Assembly (NCBI RefSeq): GCF_000152625.1
Contig: NZ_CH724156.1
Coordinates: 3,154,602 to 3,218,601 of the forward strand
DNA length: 64,000 nt
Origin: Roseovarius nubinhibens ISM
Lineage (GTDB): Bacteria; Pseudomonadota; Alphaproteobacteria; Rhodobacterales; Rhodobacteraceae
Direction of reading: 5' to 3'
Shown here: piece by piece, positions 16,546 to 25,008 of the stretch
Numbering within the stretch: position 1 is the stretch's first letter
Layout: the number at the start of each line of letters is the position of its first letter
Position numbers and translations under genes: made by a program
The notes under the pieces: model-generated
Seen by the model: the letters and a program-made list of their open reading frames with translations, nothing else
Told to the model about the DNA's origin: nothing
The model's database searches: none

Positions 16546-17405
16546 ACCCCGTGCCGCGCCCGCTGCATATCGCCTGTCTTCAGACCCGGCCTCTGGCCGG
16601 GTTTCAGCCCGCCTTGGACGAGGCCATCGGGCTGGCCGAAGAGGCGGTGGCGGCGGGCGCGGAAATTCTGTTCCTGCCGGAATATTGCGGCGGGCTGCGC
16701 ACCGAGGATGGGCGGCTTGCCCCGCCGGTGGCCGAGGAGGAGAGCCATCCCGTCCTGCAAGGTCTGCGCGACTGGTGCGCGGGCGCGGGCGTCTGGCTCA
16801 ATATCGGCTCGATTGCCGTTCGCGGGCCAAGCCCCGAGAAATTCATCAACCGCGGCTATATGATCGCCCCCGATGGTTCCATCGTGGGGCGTTATGACAA
16901 GATCCATCTCTTCGATGTCGATCTCGGCCCCGGTCAATCCTATCGCGAAAGCGCCACGGTCGCGCCGGGCGGACAGGCTGTGATCCATGACACGCCCAAG
17001 GCGCGGATCGGTCATGCAATCTGCTATGACCTGCGCTTTCCGGCGCTGTTTCACACGCTGGCCTGCGAGGGCGCCGAAATCCTGTGCTGTCCCGCAGCCT
17101 TTACCAAGCTTACCGGCGAGGCCCATTGGCATATCCTGAACCGCGCCCGCGCGATTGAAACCACGCGTTTCATGGTCTCGGCCTGTGCGACCGGCCCGGT
17201 GCCGGGCGGCGGCGAGACCTATGGGCATTCTCTCATCATCGACCCTTGGGGGCGCGTGCTGGCCGATGGCGGCAGTGACAAGGGCATCATTTCCGCCACC
17301 ATTGATCTCGACATGGTGGCCGCCACCCAATCCCGAATTCCAAGTCTTAACAACGCGAGGAGCTTTGACACCCCAACAGCTTTTTCAACGCAAGAGCGCG
17401 CCTGA
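16542..17405 (+). CDS. Nitrilase-superfamily amidohydrolase (omega-amidase-like)
   Basis: The catalytic triad is visible as Glu in FLPEYCGG, Lys in YDKIHLFDVDL and Cys in HAICYDLRFPALF. The protein has 287 residues from TTG 16542, which overlaps the previous stop, or 284 from GTG 16551. The sequence is closest in feel to Nit1/Nit2 enzymes, which deamidate 2-oxoglutaramate, succinamate or deaminated glutathione. In an operon with a glutamine synthetase-like enzyme, a gamma-amide of glutamate or 2-oxoglutarate is a sensible substrate. That is inference from position. Confidence 0.88.
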   Translation: MNPVPRPLHIACLQTRPLAGFQPALDEAIGLAEEAVAAGAEILFLPEYCGGLRTEDGRLAPPVAEEESHPVLQGLRDWCAGAGVWLNIGSIAVRGPSPEKFINRGYMIAPDGSIVGRYDKIHLFDVDLGPGQSYRESATVAPGGQAVIHDTPKARIGHAICYDLRFPALFHTLACEGAEILCCPAAFTKLTGEAHWHILNRARAIETTRFMVSACATGPVPGGGETYGHSLIIDPWGRVLADGGSDKGIISATIDLDMVAATQSRIPSLNNARSFDTPTAFSTQERA

Positions 17406-17499
17406 CCTCTCCGAGTAACGCCGAACATGGTCCGAGTATTGCGGGGGTCGGCACGAAAATCAGCGAAAAATAACAAACTGAACAGTGGAGATGTGAGAA

Positions 17500-19116
17500 A
17501 TGACTTTGGCAAATGAAAATGTCGGGGCGGCACCAGGGGACGGAACCCTGCACCGCGCCATTCGATGGCCTCAGGCCTTTTGGCTCGCCAGCGGTGTTCC
17601 GGCTCTGGTTCTGTTTTCCATCGGCGGTATTGCCGCCACTATTGGTAACCCGTCTTGGGTGATCTGGATGCTCTCGGTGAGCTTCGGCTTTCTGCAGGCC
17701 TTTATCTATGCCGAGATCGCCGGGCTTTTCCCGTCGAAAAGCGGCGGCGCCTCGGTCTATGGCGCGGCGGCTTGGGTGCGCTATAGCAAGCTTTTGGCGC
17801 CACTATCAGTCTGGTGCAACTGGCTCGCCTGGACGCCGGTTCTGGCGATCGGCGGCGGGCTTGCAGCGGGCTATATTCTCAACGTCTTCTTCGATCCCGA
17901 AAGCGCCATTCGCAGCTGGCAGATCACGCTGGTCAATCTCGATGGTCTGAAAGAGGGGCTGAGCCTGCGGATCGACGCGACCTTCATGCTCGGCGCGATG
18001 ATCCTGTTGGTGGTCTTCGGTGTTCAGCATGGCGGCGTTTTGCGCGCGGCCAAGTTCCAGACGATCATGGGGCTTGCCGTGGTGATCCCGCTTCTCATCG
18101 TGGGGATCGTGCCGCTGTTGACCGGCGATGTTCTGGCGGAAAACCTCACGCCGCTCAAACCTCTGGCCTTTGACGCGGACGGCAATGTGACCCAAGGCCA
18201 GTGGGATATCCCCGGCTGGACGCTCTTCCTTGGTGGGCTCTTTATCGCGGCCTGGTCGGCCTATGCGTTCGAGACGGCGATTTGCTATACGTCCGAGTTC
18301 AAGGACCCGGCCTATGACACGCCGCGGGCGATCCTCTTTGCCGGGCTTCTGTGCATCTTGGTCTATACGCTGGTGCCGCTCTCGTTTCAGGGGGTTCTGG
18401 GCGTCGAAGGGATGTTGCAGGACGGCATTGTCGACGGCTCGGCGGTGGCCGGTGCCATGGCGGGCATGGTCGGCGGCGGATCCTTCGTTTTCTCGCTCAT
18501 GGTGATCATGCTGATCCTCGCGCTTTTGCTGGCGGTGATGACCTCGATGGCGGGGTCGTCGCGCACGCTCTATCAGGGCGGCGTCGATGGCTGGTTGCCG
18601 CGCTACCTGGCCAAGGCCAATAGCCATGGCGCGCCGACCAATGCGATGTGGACGGACCTTGGGTTCAACCTGATCCTGCTGATGATGTCGGATTACCTCT
18701 TCGTGCTGGCAGTGTCGAACTGCTGCTATCTGATCTTTAACTTCCTCAACCTCAACGCCGGTTGGATCCACCGGATCGACAGCCCCGACACACCGCGCCC
18801 GTGGCGCTGCCCGACGCCGTTGATGGCGGTGGGTATCGTGCTCAGCTTCATCAACGCGATCCTGCTTGGCGCCGGTGCGAATGTCTGGGGCGAGGGGACG
18901 CTGATGTCCGGGATTATCGCGGCGCTTCTGATTCTGCCGGTCTTTGCCTATCGGCATTACGTGCAGGACAAGGGCCAGTTCCCCGATGCAATGCTCGACG
19001 ATCTACATCTGAGCTCGCGCGATCTGAGCGTGAAGAAGGCGGGCATGCTGCCCTATCTGGCGCTGGCCGGAGGCATCGCGGTGGCGATCATCGCCAACCA
19101 GATCTTCCAGCTCTGA
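17500..19116 (+). CDS. APC-superfamily amino acid/amine permease
   Basis: This 538-residue inner-membrane protein has about twelve hydrophobic segments. The start of the family fold is visible in FWLASGVPALVLFSIGGIAATIGNPSW, with a consensus region FIYAEIAGLFPSKSGGASVYGAAAW. It is in line with the synthetase operon, 94 bases after the amidohydrolase. A role in importing an amino acid, amide or amine handled by the operon is likely. A 9-bp hairpin follows its stop. The substrate is not determinable from sequence. Confidence 0.9.
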   Translation: MTLANENVGAAPGDGTLHRAIRWPQAFWLASGVPALVLFSIGGIAATIGNPSWVIWMLSVSFGFLQAFIYAEIAGLFPSKSGGASVYGAAAWVRYSKLLAPLSVWCNWLAWTPVLAIGGGLAAGYILNVFFDPESAIRSWQITLVNLDGLKEGLSLRIDATFMLGAMILLVVFGVQHGGVLRAAKFQTIMGLAVVIPLLIVGIVPLLTGDVLAENLTPLKPLAFDADGNVTQGQWDIPGWTLFLGGLFIAAWSAYAFETAICYTSEFKDPAYDTPRAILFAGLLCILVYTLVPLSFQGVLGVEGMLQDGIVDGSAVAGAMAGMVGGGSFVFSLMVIMLILALLLAVMTSMAGSSRTLYQGGVDGWLPRYLAKANSHGAPTNAMWTDLGFNLILLMMSDYLFVLAVSNCCYLIFNFLNLNAGWIHRIDSPDTPRPWRCPTPLMAVGIVLSFINAILLGAGANVWGEGTLMSGIIAALLILPVFAYRHYVQDKGQFPDAMLDDLHLSSRDLSVKKAGMLPYLALAGGIAVAIIANQIFQL

Positions 19117-19133
19117 GCGCCTTATGACCACCC

Positions 19134-19156
19134 GGAGGGCGCAGGTCGCGCCCTCC
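19134..19156 (+). terminator. Hairpin after the permease gene
   Basis: GGAGGGCGC (19134-19142) and GCGCCCTCC (19148-19156) form a perfect 9-bp stem with a five-base loop. No T run follows, so it may be a weak terminator or a stability element. Confidence 0.45.
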
Positions 19157-19187
19157 GACCCCAAGACAGAAAAGAGAGTATGCGCCC

Positions 19188-19778
19188 GTGTCGATGCTTC
19201 AGGACCAGTTCGGAATAGCCCGCGATCCCAACCCGCTGCAGATGACCTTTCTGCGCTGGCAATGTCGTGTGCGGCAAATGGCGATGCGCGATCAAGAGGG
19301 GCGGCCCGATGACGCGATCACCCCAGCGGTCTTTCTGCCCGGCGAGGATGACGCCATGGGCCATATCATCACGCTTTTGAACAAGAGCCCCGGCTATTCG
19401 GTGACGGCCGAGCTCGATTACATGGCGGCCAAGACCAATGACCCGGCCCAGCGCCGCGATCAGGCGTTGCAGTTTCTGGCGGCAGGCTATTATCAAAACG
19501 CGGTTGAATTTTCCGATATTCTGACCGCGACCTTTCCGCCGGGATCTGAAGGGGCCAAGACCTTGCATGAGGCGGGCCATGTGACCTTGGTCTTTGAGGC
19601 GTTCAATCAGCGCTTTGACCTCAAGTGCAAGGTCTGGCGGCTGGCGGCGCATATTCCGCTCCATGCGGCGACCATCGCCCATAACCGCCTGTTCAACCCG
19701 GCACTGCCACCGGGCACCGAGGTGCTCGGGTTCGAGCCGGATTGGGACGCCTCGAGCGCCGTCGCGCCGGGCCGTTAA
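19188..19778 (+). CDS. Unknown soluble protein at the end of the operon
   Basis: This protein has 196 residues from GTG 19188 (ATG 19194 is an alternative). It has no signal peptide or membrane helix. Visible stretches include QMTFLRWQCRVRQMAMRDQ, a mixed alpha/beta middle and FDLKCKVWRLAAHIPLHAATIAHNRLFNP. I do not recognise the family. Its last bases overlap the convergent LysR gene. Codon use matches the neighbours, so it belongs to the native genome and probably to the permease/synthetase unit. Confidence 0.8.
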   Translation: MSMLQDQFGIARDPNPLQMTFLRWQCRVRQMAMRDQEGRPDDAITPAVFLPGEDDAMGHIITLLNKSPGYSVTAELDYMAAKTNDPAQRRDQALQFLAAGYYQNAVEFSDILTATFPPGSEGAKTLHEAGHVTLVFEAFNQRFDLKCKVWRLAAHIPLHAATIAHNRLFNPALPPGTEVLGFEPDWDASSAVAPGR

Positions 19779-20737
19779 CCGAGGCTATGGGCAGGTTGCG
19801 CCGGTGGCGTGTAGCGTTTGCGCGCGGCGCTTTCCTGCAAGAGCCAATCCTCGACGATCTGACGTTCGGGAAAGGCCTGCTGTTCGGTCGGGCGTAGAAG
19901 GTGATAGCCTGACTTGGTGCGCAGGCAGGTGTCGCCCAAAGGCCGCACCAAGCTGCCCGCTTCGAGCTGCCGATCGACCAGATGCGCCCAGCCCAGCGCC
20001 ACGCCCAGCCCATCCACCGCTGCCTGCACCGCGAGCGGATAGGTGTTGAGCTGTATGCGGCTGCCGGTGTCATGGGTCAGGTCGTAATTGACGTGGTTCT
20101 GCGTGAGCCAGGTGCGCCAATTCATCCATTCCGTATGCTGGTTCGCCACCTCGATGAGATCATGCCGGGGCAGGGCCGCGGCGCAGTCGAGCTCTGGGTG
20201 CGCCTCGAGATAATCGGGCGAGCAGACCGGAAACACCGTCTCGCCAAAGAGCTGGCTCGCCTGGAAACAGGGCCAATGCCCTTCGCCACGCAGAATGGCG
20301 AGATCGACCGTATCGGCCAAGCATTCGCCGTCATCATCCGACGCGATTAGCGTGATCCGAATCCGCGGATTGGCCCGGTTGAACCGCGCCAGCCGGGGCA
20401 TCAGCCAGAGCGCCGCGACTGAATTGGTGGCGGACACCGTCACCGTGTTGCGCTGATGTTTCGAGAGCATGTCCTGCGAAGTGTTGCGGAGCTGGTTCAT
20501 CGCCTGCTGCACCGGCACCAAGAGGCTATGCCCCTGCGGCGTGAGCGTGACAGAGCGATGCCCGCGCACGAAGAGCGGCACGTCGTAATGCTGTTCCAAC
20601 AGCCGCACTTTGCGGCTGATCGAGGTCTCGGAGATGTTCAAAAGCCGTCCGGCGCGGGCAAACGACCCGTGCTGCGCCGCCGCCTCGAAGGCCAGCAGGT
20701 AATCCAATGGGGGCAGTAATTTTCCGGCTCGGCCCAT
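19775..20737 (-). CDS. LysR-family transcriptional regulator
   Basis: Start ATG 20737 gives 320 residues; an upstream in-frame ATG is less likely because it lies outside the conserved domain. The N-terminal winged helix reads PPLDYLLAFEAAAQHGSFARAGRLLNISETSISRKVRLLEQ, and the effector-binding domain follows. It resembles the GcvA-like branch. It is divergent from tmoX and separated from it by a 231-base region with a repeated GACGTCA...TACGGCAG element. Control of the TMAO genes is therefore the natural hypothesis. The 3' end overlaps the unknown 196-residue gene by four bases. Confidence 0.9.
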   Translation of the reverse strand: MGRAGKLLPPLDYLLAFEAAAQHGSFARAGRLLNISETSISRKVRLLEQHYDVPLFVRGHRSVTLTPQGHSLLVPVQQAMNQLRNTSQDMLSKHQRNTVTVSATNSVAALWLMPRLARFNRANPRIRITLIASDDDGECLADTVDLAILRGEGHWPCFQASQLFGETVFPVCSPDYLEAHPELDCAAALPRHDLIEVANQHTEWMNWRTWLTQNHVNYDLTHDTGSRIQLNTYPLAVQAAVDGLGVALGWAHLVDRQLEAGSLVRPLGDTCLRTKSGYHLLRPTEQQAFPERQIVEDWLLQESAARKRYTPPAQPAHSLG

Positions 20738-20755
20738 GATGGTGACACCTTTTGC

Positions 20756-20913
20756 GACGTCATACGGCAGGGACAGAGGGTAGATCCCTTTGGCCTTCCT
20801 GCGCAACAGGTTGATTAGACCAGAAAAACCCTGCCAAGGCTATAAAATATGAAGGCTCAGCCTCGCAAATCTCTTGTTCAGGATTTGCCCCTCCTGACGT
20901 CACAATACGGCAG
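20756..20913. promoter_or_regulatory. Two direct copies of a GACGTCA...TACGGCAG element
   Basis: GACGTCATACGGCAG (20756-20770) recurs as GACGTCACAATACGGCAG (20896-20913), 140 bases apart, with three extra bases in the second copy. Both lie in the lysR-tmoX divergent region, one near each gene. They could be regulator sites; the core GACGTC is itself palindromic. Confidence 0.4.
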
Positions 20914-20926
20914 CCCGGCGGCGTAG

Positions 20927-21928
<1,002 letters not shown>

Positions 21929-21951
21929 GCCTTTCACCTACAGCCAACGTC

Positions 21952-21972
21952 GCGCCCGCCCGTCGCGGGCGT
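21952..21972 (+). promoter_or_regulatory. Hairpin between tmoX and tmoV
   Basis: GCGCCCGC (21952-21959) pairs with GCGGGCGT (21965-21972) with one terminal wobble; flanking bases may add pairs. No T run follows. It probably raises tmoX message relative to the downstream genes. Confidence 0.5.
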
Positions 21973-21997
21973 GACCCCAGCAGCCCCAGGGGGACCA

Positions 21998-23026
21998 ATG
22001 ACCACAGATCAACCAGTGATTTCCGCGCGAAACGTATGGAAGCTTTTTGGCGCCAACCCCAAGAGCTATCTGTCCAAAATGCCGCAAGGGCATTCTTTCG
22101 ACGCCATTCGCGCAGATGGGTATATTGCCGGCGTCAAAGATGTGTCGATTGATGTGGGACGGGGCGAAATGCTCGTCATCATGGGGCTGTCGGGATCGGG
22201 AAAATCTACGCTTGTGCGTTGTTTTTCGCGGCTCCATGACATCACCGGCGGCACGATCGAGGTGGATGGCGAGGACATCATGGCGATGTCCGAGCAAGAG
22301 CTGATCGAGCTGCGCCGCTCCAAGATGGGGATGGTATTTCAGTCCTTCGGCCTTCTGCCGCACCGCACCGTTCTCGACAATGTGGCCTTTCCGCTCGAAA
22401 TGCGTGGGCAAGATCGACATGCCCGCCGCGAACGCGCGATGGAAGTGATCCAGCTTGTTGGTCTCGACGGGCGCGAGGATTATTTCCCGCGCGAACTTTC
22501 CGGCGGTCAGCAACAGCGCGTCGGCATCGCCCGCAGCCTCGCCATCGAGCCGGATATCTGGTTTCTCGACGAACCGTTCAGCGCGCTCGATCCGCTCATC
22601 CGGCGCGAAATGCAGGATGAGTTCCTGCGCCTGCAGGAAATGCTCGGCAAGACCATCGTCTTCATCACCCATGATTTCGACGAGGCGCTGCGCCTTGCTG
22701 ACCGGATTGCCATCATGCGCAACGGCGCGGTCGAACAATGCGACACGCCGGACAAGATCGTGCTCAACCCGGCGACCGATTATGTCCACAAATTCACCGA
22801 AGACATCGACAAGGCGCGGGTTGTGCGCGCCCGAGGGCTGTTGCGCCCGGTCAATGGCACCGCCGTCGAAGGCCAGCCCATCGCCGGTCACCTGACCATT
22901 CACGCGCTGGCCCGGCAATTGGTCAACGACCCGCGCGAATTGATGCCCGTCAGCGACCGCCAAGGCGCTGTGATCGGCGTGCTTGAACGCAAGGCAGCTC
23001 TGGATGTGCTGCTGGGGGCGGAATAA
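21998..23026 (+). CDS. tmoV: TMAO-type ABC transporter ATP-binding protein
   Basis: ATG 21998, preceded by an AGGGGGA site, gives 342 residues; GTG 21971 is less likely. Walker A (GLSGSGKST), signature LSGGQQQRVGIARSL and Walker B (IWFLDEPFSALDP) are complete. It belongs to the ProV/OpuAA group, which carry a C-terminal regulatory extension; here residues from about 270 look like a shortened CBS-type tail. The stop overlaps the permease start as TAATG, so the two are coupled. It should power amine import with TmoX and TmoW. Confidence 0.92.
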   Translation: MTTDQPVISARNVWKLFGANPKSYLSKMPQGHSFDAIRADGYIAGVKDVSIDVGRGEMLVIMGLSGSGKSTLVRCFSRLHDITGGTIEVDGEDIMAMSEQELIELRRSKMGMVFQSFGLLPHRTVLDNVAFPLEMRGQDRHARRERAMEVIQLVGLDGREDYFPRELSGGQQQRVGIARSLAIEPDIWFLDEPFSALDPLIRREMQDEFLRLQEMLGKTIVFITHDFDEALRLADRIAIMRNGAVEQCDTPDKIVLNPATDYVHKFTEDIDKARVVRARGLLRPVNGTAVEGQPIAGHLTIHALARQLVNDPRELMPVSDRQGAVIGVLERKAALDVLLGAE

Positions 23027-25008
23027 TGGCCGAGACGCAGCTTGTGACGGAGTTGGAACCGACGCGGTCGATCTGGCCGCAGAACCCGGTGCTCTGGGCG
23101 CTCTTGGGCGGATCGGTGGCCTTGGTGCTGCTGCATGCGGTCGGGGCGCTGCCCGCGTGGCTCGTGCGGGTGCCCGAGTGGGCGGTGCCGCCGATGGCGG
23201 TCTGGCTCGATGCGGTGTTCAATTTCATCAAGGACGATCTGGGCCTGATCCATCTCACCCGGGCACTGACCGCCGGGCTTGAAGTGATCCTGGACGCCAC
23301 GGCCAACCTCTTTTACGGCAAGCGCCGCTGGCCCAATATCGGCCCGATCCCATGGACGGCGATTGCCGCATCGGCGGCGGTTCTGGGGTACTATCTCGGT
23401 GGCTGGCGGTTTGCACTGCTGGCGGGTGGGACATTCGTCTGGACCGCGCTGATCGGCCAATGGGACATCGCGATGCAGACCATGTCGGTGCTCGTCGTGG
23501 CCGCACCTTTCGCCTTTGTCATCGGGCTGACCCTGGGCATTCTCGCGTGGAAATTCCACGGCTTCGAGCGGATGATCAAACCGATCCTCAGCGTGCTTCA
23601 GACCCTGCCGTTCTTTACCTATCTGCTACCGGCGGTGATCTTTTTCAAAGTTGGGCCGACGGCGGGCGCGGTGGCGACGATCATCTATGCCATCCCGCCG
23701 ATGGTTCTGATGACGACGCTCGGCCTCAAGAAAGTCAGCCCCGAAGTGGTCGAGGCGGGCAAAATGTCGGGCTGTACGCGCTGGCAAATGCTCAGCCGGG
23801 TCTATGTGCCTTCGGCGCGAACCGAGATCCTCGTGGGGCTCAACCAGGTGATCATGCTCTGCCTCGCCATGGTGGTTCTCACCGCCTTTATCGGGATGCC
23901 GGGCCTTGGCGCCAAGCTCTTGGCGATGATGGGCAGCTTCAAGCTCGGCCGGTCCTTCGAGATCGGCGTGACCATCGTCCTTCTGGCGATCATGCTCGAC
24001 CGGCTGAGCAAGGCCTGGGTCGTCAAACAGCCCGAACATTTCGAGCGCGGCACGCCCTGGTGGAAGCGGCATATCTACCTGCTGGCAGGCGTCGGCGGTT
24101 TTGTCCTCTTCCTCTTGCTGTCGCAGGTGATCGAGGTTTTCGCCGAGATCGGCCGCCGTCAGCATTTCAGCCAGGGCAAGGAAATCGACAATATCATCAA
24201 GAACTTCCTCGCTCTCGAGGCGGTGCGTGGCGTGACGGATTGGCTGCGCTGGTTCCTCAATGTGAAGATCCTGATCCCGTTCCGGGATGCGCTCTTGTGG
24301 GTGCCGACGCCTGCTTTCGTGCTCGTCATCGTGGCCTTTGCCTATGGGGTGGGCGGGCGCAAACCGGGGATCTATGCGGCGGTGTTTTTCACGATTGTCG
24401 CCTTCTCGGGCTGGTGGGATCGGTCGGTGATCACGCTCTACACGGTGATCTCGGCGGTGATCCTCGCGACGCTTCTCGGCATCCCGCTCGGCATTGCGGC
24501 GGCGCGGTCGGAGAAATGGTCGAAACGGGTGCTGCTTGCCTGTGACACGGCGCAGACCTTCCCGAGCTTCATTTACCTGATCCCGGCGATCATGCTCTTT
24601 GGGGTGAATGATGTGGCGGTGGTCTTCTCCATCCTGATCTTCGCCATGGTGCCGCTCTGCCGCTACACGGTGGAAGGCCTGCGCTCGGTGCCGCCAGAGA
24701 TGACGGAATCCGCCGATATGTCGGGCGCGACGCGGCGGCAGAAGATGCGGTCGGTGCAACTGCCCATCGCGCTGCCGACCATGGCGGTGGGGTTCAATCA
24801 GGCCATCATCTTTGCCTTTTTCATGGTGATCATCGCGGCCTTTATCGGCACGCAGGATCTCGGTCAGGAGCTGCAGCGGACGCTGGCCGGGACCGAGATG
24901 GGCAAGAATTTCGTGCTCGGGATGAACGTCTCGCTGATGGCGCTGACCTTCGATCTCGCGATCAGCTCTTGGGCCGAAAAACGTAAGAAATCATTGGGGT
25001 TAGGGTGA
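23026..25008 (+). CDS. tmoW: TMAO-type ABC transporter permease, double-length ProW
   Basis: This 660-residue protein contains two ProW-like permease halves in tandem. Each half has an EAA-type loop, EAGKMSGCTRWQMLSRVYVP and ESADMSGATRRQKMRSVQLP, followed by a similar membrane block ending in FIGMPGLG or FIGTQDLG. The fusion means one polypeptide could replace the usual homodimer. It starts in TAATG overlap with tmoV and ends in TGATG overlap with tdm, so the gene is tightly embedded in the operon. Confidence 0.9.
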   Translation: MAETQLVTELEPTRSIWPQNPVLWALLGGSVALVLLHAVGALPAWLVRVPEWAVPPMAVWLDAVFNFIKDDLGLIHLTRALTAGLEVILDATANLFYGKRRWPNIGPIPWTAIAASAAVLGYYLGGWRFALLAGGTFVWTALIGQWDIAMQTMSVLVVAAPFAFVIGLTLGILAWKFHGFERMIKPILSVLQTLPFFTYLLPAVIFFKVGPTAGAVATIIYAIPPMVLMTTLGLKKVSPEVVEAGKMSGCTRWQMLSRVYVPSARTEILVGLNQVIMLCLAMVVLTAFIGMPGLGAKLLAMMGSFKLGRSFEIGVTIVLLAIMLDRLSKAWVVKQPEHFERGTPWWKRHIYLLAGVGGFVLFLLLSQVIEVFAEIGRRQHFSQGKEIDNIIKNFLALEAVRGVTDWLRWFLNVKILIPFRDALLWVPTPAFVLVIVAFAYGVGGRKPGIYAAVFFTIVAFSGWWDRSVITLYTVISAVILATLLGIPLGIAAARSEKWSKRVLLACDTAQTFPSFIYLIPAIMLFGVNDVAVVFSILIFAMVPLCRYTVEGLRSVPPEMTESADMSGATRRQKMRSVQLPIALPTMAVGFNQAIIFAFFMVIIAAFIGTQDLGQELQRTLAGTEMGKNFVLGMNVSLMALTFDLAISSWAEKRKKSLGLG

